NCBI GenBank assembly: GCA_008973525.1
Contig: WACJ01000040.1
Location: 806,001-870,000, forward strand
Length of the DNA: 64,000 bases
Reading direction: 5' to 3'
DNA from: Stenopsyche tienmushanensis
Taxonomy: Eukaryota; Arthropoda; Insecta; Trichoptera; Stenopsychidae
The position numbers and the translations under genes were made by a program. This document shows, one piece after another, positions 1 to 10,800 of this stretch (its first letter is position 1; each line of letters begins with the position of its first letter). The notes under the pieces are model-generated. The model saw nothing but the letters and a program-made list of their open reading frames with translations, was not told the origin of the DNA and did no database searches.

Positions 1-154
1 GTGGAAAGAGTGTTATTCCCGCCGGGTTCCTCGATCTCATAACTCTGCTCTTTAGTTAGACAAATAAAGATCTTTGCTAGAATTAGTATTTTCATTATCT
101 CTTGATACATTCATTTCATTGTCGTGGGCTTTCCAACTTGAAGCACACTTTAGT

Positions 155-219
155 TTACGTCTTGTCTGTCCCATAATTAATGGAAGAGATGAACTTTTGA
201 ACATTCTCGCAGTGTTTTA
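155..219 (-). CDS. Possible terminal exon of the ankyrin gene
   Basis: An acceptor (GATACAG) at 220-221 starts in the phase required by the donor at 412 and gives about 21 codons ending in TAA at 155-157. The tail would read through KHCENVQKFISS and GTDKT. Support is only phase and the acceptor. The gene may instead continue left of the window. Confidence 0.3.
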
Positions 220-411
220 CTGTATCATAACACTTGTCAACTTACAAAAAGATTCATGGCGATACACGACGACACATCTATATGATGAAGCCTTACCGTA
301 CACATGTACTATACTTGTATTGGGACAGGGGGCGTCGGATTAGACCGGGGCCGGATTAACGTGGGTCTGCTGTAATAGGTAGAACAATGGTAATACAAAC
401 ATTTCACTTAC

Positions 412-3400
412 TAGTATTCATATTTATACAACTAGGATTGCAATTTGCGGTGAGTAATAATTCAGCTGCTTCCAAATTAATTGTCTCAACAGCAAGCCAT
501 AAAGGAGGGCATCCATTGTAAGTAATATTGACGTCCGCTTTAAATTCGATCAATATTTTCATCTGAAAAAAGTCCATTTGATTTTTCTCTTCTTTAAATT
601 CGGAATGAATTCAATTCAAGCGCATTTATAAGTTACCTCTGCAATACCGTTCTTGCATACAGCTAAACACAAGGGCGCATCAAAATCGGGATCTGCACCT
701 TTTGCGAGCAATTTGTGCAATAATTCAGGAACATTATAAAGTACAGCTCTATAAACACTTTTATAATCCTTCTTAGACATGTCAATTTCAACTTTAAAAA
801 AACAAACATGATTTCATTTATTGCATTAACCTTTCCTTTACTATGGTGTATTTACTATACTGAGTCGAGTTGTAGTAAAGTTGTAATAATGGGAATTTTT
901 ACAACATTACTACATTAAATCTCGATATAATATCTATCGATCAAATATAGATATGAAATATAATACGGGGGTTTAGAATGTCATATGGCGTACTAAATAC
1001 GCAGCATCGTAAAAGAAAGGTTAATAAGAGCGATTACATATGAAAATTTCGCTATTTAAGCGACTTACTTACATTTGTCCGTTACGACATTCAAAACATC
1101 ATTATCTCTTGATCGTAAGGCTAGATCTATATGTTCATCACGTACTATTTCCCCAATTTCGATTAACGATTTAAGAAAATCAACCTACAACATAATTCAG
1201 ATGTAAATGTTTAGTCAACGACAACGGTTTTATTTTTTAATAATATTTTTAGTATACTTACATTGTGCAAGTTGATTGCTGTTTCGAAAATATCTCGCGT
1301 TTGGCTTAATGTTTGAATATTTATACCAGTTAAATCGGCTAAAATCTCCCAATTTTTGTAAGTGAGAGCCGTCGATATAGCTGAATAACCTATTTAATTT
1401 GTCAATGTTGATTTTATACAATAAAAACTCTAAGTTTAATAATGTTTGAGGAAGAGATTAATTGCTATCAGAGTCTCTCGGCTAGAATTTGCTGCACAGC
1501 TGAATATATCATGTAGGTCAACTGATCGAAAGCAGCCGGAGGACAGAATGCAGCCTGAGGATGTTATCCAATCCCAGGCATATCCGCCCTTCGTAATCCG
1601 TTTTATAAAAATCGACGATAAAAAAGTATTCAAAAATATACCCCTTGCTTCCCCGGTGAATGTGTTAGCTTTCGCTTGAATCAGGATTCTCGTTGCTTCT
1701 GAATTGTTAAGTCGGACTGCCATCAAGAGCGGCGTTAGGCCACGATCATTGGGTATGTCAATTTCATTGTCATTAGACAGCAACGCAGACAGCTGAAATA
1801 AAATAGAATTGATTCAGAGAATTCGAGTATCACGCGATGTGATTATTTACGATAAGGGACTCACAATAGTGTTGTCGTATTCCTTAGAAACGGCAAGAAG
1901 CAATGCGGTTGGATAGCGCAAAAATGGATTGTGAGAAGTGGGTGGCTCAAGACTATGACTGAATAAAGTTTCAATAGCTAATTCGTTTTGTTCTTCAGTG
2001 GCAATATACAAAGGACTCTTTCCGTACGAATCCTGAAGGTTGATATCGGCACCTGAAATTTGCAACATTTTGGATAAGTTTCAAAACATTCAGATCGCAA
2101 TTCGTGATATCTACGATGAAGTCTACCTCTTTTAATCAGCCCGCAAATCGCTGCGATGTTGTTTGCTTTGACAGCTCTCATGAGTGGCGTTTCTTGTTCT
2201 CTATTTCGCTTATCGACTTGAAGATCCCCCAAACTAGCAATTAAAGTGAGGACTTCTTCTCCCAGGCCTTCATCTGCAACCATGTGGAGGGCCGTTCGAC
2301 CTCTGAAGTCTCTTGAGTTGATGCGAATATTCGAAGATGTTAAACAGGGAATCTGTAAGGTATTTCAGTTTGATATTTGTAATGGTATTCATTGGATATT
2401 TTACGCTTTCTCTTTCTTCTTCATTCTAATCTTTGTCGTGAGCAAGCATAGGTTAATTTATTTTGAGGGCGACTGAGATGATGGAGTCGAGGAATGAAAT
2501 TAATAAAGTACCAGATGGAGTTGTTTCTTCAAGACTATGATGTGAAGTAGATTGTATTTGTTTCGAGGAGTCTTGATGTTGGGGTCGGCCCCCCGCTGTA
2601 GTAGAAGCCGCAGGATATTCTCGTGGTCCGCGACTGCTGCATGGTGTAAGGCTGTCCATCCTCTATTGTCTCTTCTGTTCACATCCCATTCTGATAAAAA
2701 ATATGCGTGCTAAATATCCAACAAAGATAAAAAATATGCCACCATGTATGAAATTACCCAATTCAAGGAGGGTTCTGCAGAGGTTGAGATCTTTCGTTTG
2801 TCCGGAGGGCGTTTTGTCGGCAGAACCATCAATGCTGTTCTTTGAAGACTTGCTATGATTTGCTAATTGACATTCAATTTTTTTCTGAAATGGACGAACA
2901 AAAAGCAAATTTATTTAACAGATATCTTCAACGATTAACATACCTTTATGAAGTGAAATGAGAGTGAAAATATTTTTTTATGCTCTGTCACCCAGCGGGT
3001 GATGTATCTATTGATTTGTTCAATATGAGATATGATGCAAGCTGAGCGTTAGATCGCGTATACTCCTTGAATTTCGTTTTTCGCTTTGTTCTTTTCATTG
3101 GACAGGAAACTTCCTATAATTTTCTCCCGTCACAAAGATCAAGAGAAATTCATAATGAGCAGAGATCCGTTCATGAACGCAGACCATGTTCTGTGGACAT
3201 GTTCGGACATGGCGTCCGGTCGCGAGGCGGTTCTTCGTTGTGTCGGTGGTCCGAAATTTGGTCAGGTTGGACACGGAAACCTTGTGGCCACCCCTTCTAA
3301 TTTTAGGGCTTTTTGTAAAAGTTTTGGGGTAAAATACATTCCCGAGCCTTTCTACGATCTCCATCGGGTCGTAGAAGTCTTTCTTTGCGACCGGTAAGAC

Positions 3401-3844
3401 TCAAAACTCTTCCCAAACCTATACAACATATATCTTTATCTATTTGATGTTTAAACAGTTTTCATCTATTTATTTGTCCTAGCCTAAGAATCTCAAAGTA
3501 AAATTAGAATCTTTAACTAACTTCCCCCCATCCTCAGAACGCAAGTGGCCGCAAGAAATGGAGAAGTGTGTCCTTGCAGACATGGCATTTTTCAAAATTT
3601 CTCGAGAATTCTCCAAAAATTTGAGAAATGAAATCGAGAATTCTGATTTCTCAAGAAATGAAAGTCATCGAGAAATCAGAGTCCCTAGTTAGCGTTCTCT
3701 TGATTGAAACGGCAACCTTCATCTAATTAAAAACTAGTGTAAGAGTTTACTTACATTTTTCTTGTATAGAACCTGAAATAAAGAGCTATCGATGGAAGAA
3801 TCCGAGAAGCATCCATACTCGGCAGCCACTCTTGTTACGTCCAT
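412..3844 (-). CDS. Ankyrin-repeat protein gene, ten supported exons
   Basis: Ten exons read in transcript order at 3755-3844, 2758-2884, 2512-2690, 2127-2352, 1865-2052, 1642-1792, 1262-1380, 1073-1184, 637-791 and 412-562. Each has an AG acceptor and a GT donor, and all phases join without a stop, giving about 499 residues. The first ATG (MDVTRVAAEYG) directly follows an acceptor-like TAG, so an upstream leader exon is likely. Residues 1-75 are not ankyrin. After that come about ten ankyrin-type units, for example NRGWTALHHAA..LLLQRGADPN, FRGRTALHMVADEG, QETPLMRAVKANN, YGKSPLYIATEEQ, RGLTPLLMAVRLNN and PPLWLAVETINLEAAELLL. The middle units (exons 1262-1380 and 1073-1184) are degenerate. Ankyrin arrays bind protein partners; no catalytic or SOCS domain is seen, so the role is unknown. 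Introns are mostly 67-160 bp. The reading is open at the 3' side in phase 1, so the C-terminus continues. I do not recognise an orthologue. Confidence 0.8.
826..1010 (+). repeat. Diverged piece of the hAT-derived repeat inside an ankyrin-gene intron
   Basis: From TTAACCTTTC through the stretch ending near TACGGGGGTTTAGAAT this matches, with many changes, the inner part of the repeats at 27.1, 31.7, 50.0, 53.1 and 61.0 kb (they read TTAACYTTTCCCTACCGG, then ATGGGAATATCGATATGAAA). It accounts for the only enlarged intron in this part of the gene, 792-1072. It is an older copy than the others. Confidence 0.5.
3086..3397 (+). pseudogene. Non-LTR retrotransposon C-terminal fragment
   Basis: An open stretch reads ADHVLWTCSDMASGREAVLR, then LVATPSNFRAF and EPFYDLHRVVEVFL. 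A His/Cys motif followed by a short tail is what the C-terminal end of LINE ORF2 proteins looks like. Related, more decayed copies occur at 8800-9029 (+), 22205-22500 (-) and 43480-43774 (-), reading MGSDREALIRHSNGPKSG or similar. No RT domain remains here. It sits between ankyrin exons 3755-3844 and 2758-2884 (a large intron), on the opposite strand. Confidence 0.5.
3580..3690. repeat. Small simple repeat of GAGAAAT / TTTCTCGA units
   Basis: Alternating motifs TTTCTCGAGAATTC and GAGAAAT recur in both orientations, so the stretch can fold into imperfect hairpins. It lies in the long first intron of the ankyrin gene. No gene or element is recognised. Confidence 0.35.
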
Positions 3845-4620
3845 CTACAAACGTTTAAAAAAGCTTTAGTTTACATGCCAAAAATAGTATTTGTATTTAT
3901 TGATATCCTTTAAGATAAATTAAATTTAAAACATCATAAAAAAATTGCAAGAAAATCAGAGCGAATCCTTGTTGAAAATTCCTCATCAATATATGCAGAT
4001 TTATTGAAGGTATTGATATCGTAAATCATTCTTGAATTCTTGTGCTCACAATTCTTATGAAGTAGGAAGATGATCTAAATTTTCTTACATTGAAAATGTA
4101 AATAAAACTTTAATATTCGGATGCTTTGGTGTCAAAATTTCAAATAACCGACGAGACACATCGAATTTTCAACTGAATGCAGTATACTGAACACGTTTTA
4201 CAAGACTTAGACTTTGCAGAAGGATGAAATAGTCGGTATCTGTTATTTTACCTGCGTTTGATCCGATTACAATATTTTGCAATGACTTGACACAGCAAAT
4301 GTCGAATTTCACTGAATCACTTTCTATGAAGAAACGATGATCATTCCAAATATTGACGGATTTTATTAATCGCTCTTATCAGCAATGCTATTTTGATAAT
4401 AAAAAAACATCGACAGCTGCTTATTTTTTTTAGAAGCGCACACCTGAACCCACAATTCTGCTGCTTTCCAAGCATTGTCATTGAAAAAGTTTTTTATAAA
4501 TATAAACTATTCAAATATGATTACATTTCGTTTCAAACTTTTTCGTGTTAGTGCAAATTAATACATAAACAATCGTTGAAGTTAAAAATCGAACTCTTTG
4601 GGATTCCCCCAGCCCCTCGA
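3845..4620. other. AT-rich stretch upstream of the ankyrin gene, no gene seen
   Basis: This would hold the promoter and any leader exon of the minus-strand ankyrin gene, because an acceptor-like TAG directly precedes its ATG at 3844. I cannot point to a specific promoter element or donor. Confidence 0.4.
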
Positions 4621-4624
4621 TTTA

Positions 4625-4703
4625 GGCCCGATCCACACTATGGTGCCGTTGACAGTTCGATCTCGCTCCGGTCTCGGTCCGATCGAATATTCTTACACAA
4701 GAA
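4625..4703 (+). mobile_element. Half copy of a Harbinger-like MITE
   Basis: The sequence GGCCCGATCCACACTATGG and on to TTCTTACACAAGAA matches one arm of the complete 200-bp palindromic MITE at 49698-49897. It is preceded by TTA, which fits the 3-bp TAA/TTA target of that element. The second arm is missing. Confidence 0.6.
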
Positions 4704-4776
4704 GGGTTAGGTTTAACAATCAACATCCTATTTGGATGACATGGGAGGACTTGATTATTCTGGAGTATCTCTATAG

Positions 4777-4875
4777 CTAAATGGAGTGGATGTCGAAGTG
4801 GTTGACCGATTCAAATACCTTAGCAGCATCCTAATAAAGGCGCTCGACACGGATATAGAAGTAGAAGTTGCACGT
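4777..4875 (+). pseudogene. RTE-like reverse transcriptase fragment
   Basis: The frame starting CTA AAT GGA reads NGVDVEVVDRFKYLSSILIK and then TDIEVEV. This matches the FKYLGSI segment that follows the catalytic palm in RTE-like LINEs, and parallels VQDFKYLGSILMK in the larger fragment at 15.0 kb. Only about 33 codons remain. It directly follows the half MITE and about 70 bp of other sequence. Confidence 0.5.
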
Positions 4876-5790
4876 CCTGTATTTAATAACTATTTTCACG
4901 ATATCATCCGACATATTTAAAATTCTTCTTCTTATTGTATCGTTTGAAAGAGGAATTTTCATAATTTCCGTTTTCTCCTTCATCACCAAGCATAATTTTT
5001 CCTATTTCACAACATGCTATAAAATTAAAAAAATAGAGACTGCTATAGCATGTGGTTTTAATTCCATAGCGATCAATTTAGCAATCTTGTATGACGCCAA
5101 TTGTGCCTTATCGAAAATTTTACCGCACATATATGTACATACATCAAAATGCATAGTGATTCATATATGAATCGACCATTATTCATCATGTAGGAGTAAC
5201 AAATACATCAAAAATAAAAATAAAACTAACATCACAACATAGTAGTATAGGGTATAATGAAGGCCATAAATTTTTTATATCACTTACCTTGTAATTGATA
5301 AACAAATTATGTCTCGGCAAAGTTGCCAAATTTCACAAACGTCTGCCAACCACTACGCACTCGACGAAATGGTTAACTGGACTGGGATTTTTTAAGTTAT
5401 ATGTTGTCTATGGTATACCGATTGTTGCCGGATGATTAATTTATGAACTGTCATGCATTTACGACATCAAAATGCTTTAACACTTTGACGTACACAACCG
5501 TCAAATCCCGCCATGTGTCAGCAGATAATACTTGCCTTTTGCACGAGATAAGTCTATGCATACCGCCTTCGTGGACAATTCAAATCTTATCTCAAATCGA
5601 CGAAACTCAAAACAAAAACAAGCTTAAATGGCTCAAAAACTCTCAAACTCCTCTGAGAATTAAAATGAGGCAAATAACGTTACTATCAACAATCAATATC
5701 AATGATTCAAAACAATAATAATTATGTGTTTTAGCGTTGGTTTAACTCTAATTTTACATTCATAAATTGCAAAAATCGATATTCCAAACG
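4876..5790. other. AT-rich spacer, no gene recognised
   Basis: Open frames here are short, of AT-rich composition, and carry no recognisable motif. Nothing else is supported. Confidence 0.4.
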
Positions 5791-5796
5791 TGTGCG

Positions 5797-6530
5797 TCAA
5801 TCGGTTAAATACAAGGCTAGGTGTAAAAAAAGTTGTCGATGCATATATGAATCACGATGCACTGTAGGGTTGAATTTATTGAGATATTTGGCATTGTGTC
5901 GTTGGCAATCCGGTTGATAAGCACTCGTTGTAAAGCGCATGCAGTCATCGAGGTGCTTATCTGTAAAATGGGTCCGAAATTCGGAATTTATATAAATCAT
6001 ATGAGAAAATGAAGATTCGCATATATATGTACTTCCAAAGCATGATGAAATTCGGAGATAGGCGTCATTCAAATTTGAATATTTTTCTGGATTCATCACC
6101 CCCCATATATGAGAAGAGTTGAATTGTGATAATTTTGCATTTCGGTTAATTGCAATTCAACCTCACACTTGTTCAATGAAAATACCATTGCTATATCTTG
6201 AGCAAGACTTTGGATATTTTCTTCGTTCATATTCGACGGTGATAATATGAAGCTGATCTAATATTTTATCCAATACAGCAATATATTCTTTGTACATTTA
6301 TTGATGATAAATTCTTTCAAGATAAATTTTTCATATAATTTGACCTTTCATCCTTTCTCTCAATTAAAAATATTCTTATTTCGGATAATAACTCCCGAAA
6401 TCGAACAAGAACAAGTCCTTTACTCAACCATCTTATTTCATTGTGTATCAGCAAGTCTTCGTAATATTTGTTTACTTCTTCTAAAAGCAATTTGAGTTTT
6501 CTTCTCTGCAGCGGCTCAATTCTGATGGAA
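5797..6530 (-). pseudogene. Broken hAT transposase, BED-finger/ZBED5-like type
   Basis: Three frame-separated blocks lie in order on the minus strand. The first (about 6350-6500) reads HNEIRWLSKGLVLVRFRELL and SEIRIFL, the hallmark of this hAT group. The second (about 6125-6215) reads NIQSLAQDIAMVFSLNKCE. The third (about 5900-6105) reads MNPEKYSNLNDAYLRISSCF, then GSTYICESSFSHM and TDKHLDDCMRF, which is the C-terminal hAT dimerisation domain. Stops and frameshifts separate the blocks, and the N-terminal BED finger and first catalytic residues are absent. It is a dead DNA-transposon gene, not a host gene. Confidence 0.75.
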
Positions 6531-6560
6531 TTGATTAACTTTATGGTAGTTTAATAATTA

Positions 6561-7060
6561 TCAAATATAATTATACATGCTTTTTTTTGAGATCTGTTGT
6601 GGGTTTCCATCATCAAATAACTCTGGAGTATTTCTGGTTTTAGCCTTCAAAAATTCGGTAATAAACCATTGACTGCTTTTAGCGTATGAATCTTTACGTA
6701 TTCCAAAATCTGTTGTAATTCTCTCTTGGATTTTAAACTTCTTTCCATCATAAGATAATTTTTTTATAAAAAATAAATCTAACTCAATAGGCAATTCTAT
6801 GTCTTTATTAACTGTTTTTAATGTGAAACATGTAGTTATTTCACTGCAACTGCTTTCTGAGTAATTAATTGTGATAGATTCGTTTAATATTTGGACTTCA
6901 TTCAACGTACGATCCTCCAATATTTCTCGGATGTTATGAATATTCATGTCATCAAACCTTCTCCAACAATATCACGACAAATTTGTATTGTCCTTTGGTA
7001 TTCATTTTCTATCGATGATAAAACATCTTCTTCAGAAATTTCTTCTAGCTACAGATTTTT
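6561..7060 (-). pseudogene. Possible pogo/Tigger-like transposase C-terminal remnant
   Basis: A 128-codon frame (6561-6947) plus an adjoining upstream frame separated by one frameshift near 6950 reads LEEISEEDVLSSIENEYQ, then GFDDMNIHNIREILEDRTLN, then CFTLKTVNKDIELPIEL. The pattern F-D-M...I..IL.....LNE resembles the acidic C-terminal region after the DDE domain of Tigger-type proteins. The match is from memory of the pattern and no catalytic residues are present. It may be something else; only the frameshifted coding character is clear. Confidence 0.35.
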
Positions 7061-8799
7061 CCAATTTAAAGTGAATATATATAAAGACCCCATCTTGAAC
7101 AATTTTTTTTCGCAGACCCCCTCTTGAACTTTTTTTTTGCGGACCGCATTCCAACCCTTGTGACTTAATTTTTCAAACAAACAAACATTTCTTGGTCAAA
7201 ACAGATCTTCTTACGTACGTAGTTTTTTTTATGGACGTATTTTTACATCTCGCCCGTAATATATAATAATTATAATTAACTAATAGACACATATTTCTTT
7301 TAATATTTATATTTATATTAAAAAAATACTCATATACAAATAAAACTGTGCAAAAATTAGTATAACATCAATTCAATAAAGCTACAAAAATATATTTCAA
7401 TACTGATTTCTTCTCTGGAAAAACAGTTTTATAAATAAAAAAGTTGCCATTTTTTATGTTTAAAATATATAAAGTTTATTTATTTCCAAAAAGTAAATTC
7501 TGTAGCTTTTATTTCACCTCAGATGGCTGATTCCAGCATTTTTCAATTCCTTCGAATCAATATTCTGTTCCTCTGAATTGTTAGGTTTTTTTACCTTGAA
7601 TAAAAAAAAATAAGTAAAACAAAAAGGAAACATAAATCGTTTTAGAGGTTTATAAAAATCAGAACCAAAAAAGGGTCAACTATTAACTAATTGTATTATA
7701 AATCCATTTTCTAATACCATTTCATCTGCGTATACGTTCTTATCATATTCTACATATCGCATAAAAGTGAGACTTTGTGTTTCAATTGACGAAAATGTCC
7801 CTTGAATTAAGGAGCATGCAGAAAAACTTGCCCTTCCAAATAAAGGACGGTTGGTAAGCTTACACGCGAATTACTATTTAAAAAAATAATGGACAAAATT
7901 TGAAACACAAAATTGTTCGCCATTATTGCTGCAGGGTCTTTATAAATTTTAACAAGCGGACCCTTTCAAATTTAATCATCGTTGAAGGAAATAAAATATA
8001 GCGAATACTTTGCAATAGTTGATATAGGTCAATGTCCAAAAAATTGGTAGAAATATGAAGACCTATGTAATGAAATACGATAGTTTTTTTTAATTTGCAT
8101 TTAAATTAAGTCGAATAAAAATATATAATTATGTACTTACAGTTGGTGGAAATTTTTCTTTGCCCAGTACAGCTATTGGAATTGATACAATTGGGGGGAT
8201 AGGGAACACCATTTTAAAGAAGGCTGTTGATATAAACGGGTATATAAAACTTCATATTAAAAAGATATATGAAAAAAGAATGGTAACCAATTTTGATCAA
8301 ATAATATACATACTCAATTCCAAACAATTATACTGGATCAAAGTGAAACTTAACGCGGACTCCAATCGAAGAAATGGATAGACGTGTTCCGAATAGGTGA
8401 CAATGTAAACCAATGACTGATATGTTGCACAGACGCGTATAAAATATTAACGTTATCTCATGTAACATGGAAATAAGCGACCGTCAAAAATATATTCGAC
8501 CAAATGGCGACGCTATTTTTTATCAAAGAATTGTATTTTAAAATAAACCGCACCGGTGGTCCAAAAAAATTGAAATGCAAATAAATGACATCGAAAATTA
8601 ACCAATATAAAATTACGATTGGCTGGCTGGAGTCAAATTTTGTATGGAGAGGCCCCAAAATTGAATAGCGCCTGGAGCTCCTCAAGTCCGTTTTTATAAT
8701 ATATACTATGTTAGTCTAATCCCACTTTTCTTCTTTATCGCTTAAACTTCAGCCGGAATAAGCCCGCAATAAAATAAAGACAACAATATTTTCGACCAA
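7061..8799. other. AT-rich spacer, no gene recognised
   Basis: The stretch has long poly-A/T runs and only short open frames. A minus-strand stretch near 7700-7850 reads RYVEYDKNVYADEMVLENGF before a stop. It might be a transposon scrap, but it matches nothing I can name. Confidence 0.35.
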
Positions 8800-9029
8800 T
8801 TGTAAAATTTAGACAACCCACCCGATCAGTCTTCTTCAGACAACTTCATTTCATAATAAGAGTTTGTAATCGTTCTGTAGACATATTCAGGTATGGCATT
8901 CGATTGCGAGGCGCTCATTCGTCATAGTAGCGGTCCGAAAAGCAGACCGATTGGACATCCAATCATTGCAGGCCGCTTCCGTGCTCTTTTAGGGCTTTTT
9001 TGCGGAATTTTCTATGATCTGTACGATCA
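8800..9029 (+). pseudogene. LINE 3' fragment joined to the ankyrin-gene copy
   Basis: It shares the segment ACCCGATCAGTCTTCTTC and the decayed tail reading GMAFDCEALIRHSSGPKS with the minus-strand copies at 22.2 and 43.5 kb. It ends in FYDLYDH exactly where similarity to the ankyrin gene begins at 9030. The LINE is 5' truncated and interrupted. Confidence 0.5.
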
Positions 9030-10012
9030 CATGGTGGCATATTTTTTATCTTTGTTGGATATTTAGCACGTATATTTTTTTATCAGAATGGGATGTGAAC
9101 AGAAGAGACAATAGAGGATGGACAGCCTTACACCATGCAGCATGTCGCGGACCACGAGAATATCCTGCGGCTTCTACTACAGCGGGGGGCCGACCCCAAC
9201 ATCAAGACTCCTCGAAACAAATACAATCTACTTCACATCATAGTCTTGAAGAAACAACTCCATCTGGTACTTTATTAATTTCATTCCTCAACTCCATCAT
9301 CTCAGTCGCCCTCAAAATAAATTTAACCTATGCTTGCTCACGACAAAGATTAGAACGAAGAAGAAAGAGAAAGCGTAAAATATCCAATGAATACCATTAC
9401 AAATATCAAACTGAAATACCTTACAGATTCCCTGTTTAACATCTTCGAATATTCGCATCAACTCAAGAGACTTCAGAGGTCGAACGGCCCTCCACATGGT
9501 TGCAGATGAAGGCCTGGGAGAAGAAGTCCTCACTTTAATCGCGAGTTTGGGGGATCTTCAAGTCGATAAGCGAAATAGAGAACAAGAAACGCCACTCATG
9601 AGAGCTGTCAAAGCAAACAACATCGCAGCGATTTGCGGACTGATTAAAAGAGGTAGACTTCATCGTAGATATCACGAATTGCTATCTGAATGTTTTGAAA
9701 CTTATCCAAAATGTTGCAAATTTCAGGTGCTGACATCAACCTTCAGCATTCGTACGGAAAGAGCCCTTGTATATTACCACTGAAGAACAAAACGAATTAG
9801 CTATTAAAACTTTATTCAGTCATAGTCTTGAGCCACCCACTTCTCACAACCCATTTTTGCGTTATCCAACCGCATTGCTTCATTGCCGTTTCTAAGGAAA
9901 ACGACAACACTATTGTGTGTCCTTTATCGTAAATAATCACATCGCGTGATACTCGAATTCTCTGAATCAATTCTATTTTATTTCAGCTGTCTGCGTTGCT
10001 GGCTGGTGACGA
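9030..10012 (+). pseudogene. Inverted duplicate of ankyrin-gene exons, broken
   Basis: This 983-bp block matches the reverse complement of 1765-2746 almost base for base, introns included, so it arose at the DNA level and not by retrotransposition. The copied exons are at 9087-9266, 9427-9652 and from 9727. Breaks visible against the source: an extra T in GCATGTCGCGG (source GCAGTCGCGG) shifts the first exon after NRGWTALHHAA; a T is lost in the third exon (AGCCCTTGTATATT against AGTCCTTTGTATATT); an A is gained in GCTTCATTGCC; and the donor GTGAGT is now GTGTGT. The middle exon (MVADEGLGEEVLTLI) is still open. High similarity argues for a recent copy. It lacks the promoter-proximal and C-terminal exons. 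Confidence 0.9.
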
Positions 10013-10537
10013 TGTATAGTATAGTGAGATAACTATAAGTTGTTTTTTTTTAATTGTAACTTCGTTTGATTGTTTGCGTATCCGTGGGTAATGCTTTAAA
10101 AATATATTGATAAATGCTTCTTGCTAAATTCTGCATACAAAGCAAATTGCATACTTGGTTATCGAGGACTACAGGAGAAGATGACCATCTTACCGCGTAC
10201 CATTGAAACCAGAACTGGATCGGGCATAGGACTTCATACTACGACAGCCGGTCTAAAACACTGCCTTATCCCGGATTTCTGAATTGATCTGTCCAGGTGC
10301 AAGAGATAGCGCCGTAGAATGGCTCACCGGAATGAGATCCGCAATTGCAGTTAGTAAAGACTGAGAAATATTTTCCGTGACGGAAAATCAAACCGCGTTA
10401 CATTGAGTGCTAATTTATTTTGAAATACATGAATGCGTCGATTTTAGTTTTTATTTCTGAATCCCACTGTTAATCATTCAATATCTCTAAGTGAGGATGA
10501 ATATCATATAATATATATGTTTAAACAATTCCTAATA

Positions 10538-10625
10538 CAGTAGAACCTCGATTATCCGGACCAATTGGGGAGGAAATTAGCCCGGATAACGAAAATTCGG
10601 ATAATCGAAAATTTCGGATAAATCT
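10538..10625 (+). mobile_element. pogo/Tigger-like terminal fragment
   Basis: It begins CAGTAGAACCTCGATTATCC and continues with repeated CGGATAA / ATTCGGATAATCG units, the usual look of pogo/Tigger ends. A TA precedes it. No matching right end was found. Confidence 0.5.
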
Positions 10626-10654
10626 TTATTTAGAAGCTGCCAAATCGCGAATAC

Positions 10655-10800
10655 TCTCAAGATATATCATCATCATCATCATAGTGCAGCCACAAACAGT
10701 TCACTGCAGAACTATGGGTCTCTGCAATATCCATTCACAGGAAGGGGTTACGTCCATCTCGTCTGTATCATATATTCACCTCACAATTCCTTTGGAGACG
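10655..10800 (+). mobile_element. Possible LINE 3' tail
   Basis: After an (ATC)n run it reads CAGTTCACTGCAGAACTATG and GGTCTCTGC. This resembles the common arthropod LINE tail of the type CAGTCCACTGCTGGACATAGG. It is short and diverged. Confidence 0.35.

Noticed and set aside
1230..1421. A 63-codon minus frame over an ankyrin exon
   Set aside because: It is the wrong frame. The frame reading STALTYKNWEILADLTG fits the splice phases on both sides.
1436..1783. Ankyrin frame read through as one 115-codon exon
   Set aside because: A donor at 1640-1641 gives the phase needed by the next exon, and the tail after EARG has no ankyrin character; it is intron read-through.
10655..10680. (ATC)n run as a notable microsatellite
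   Set aside because: Only a few units, ordinary for such a genome.
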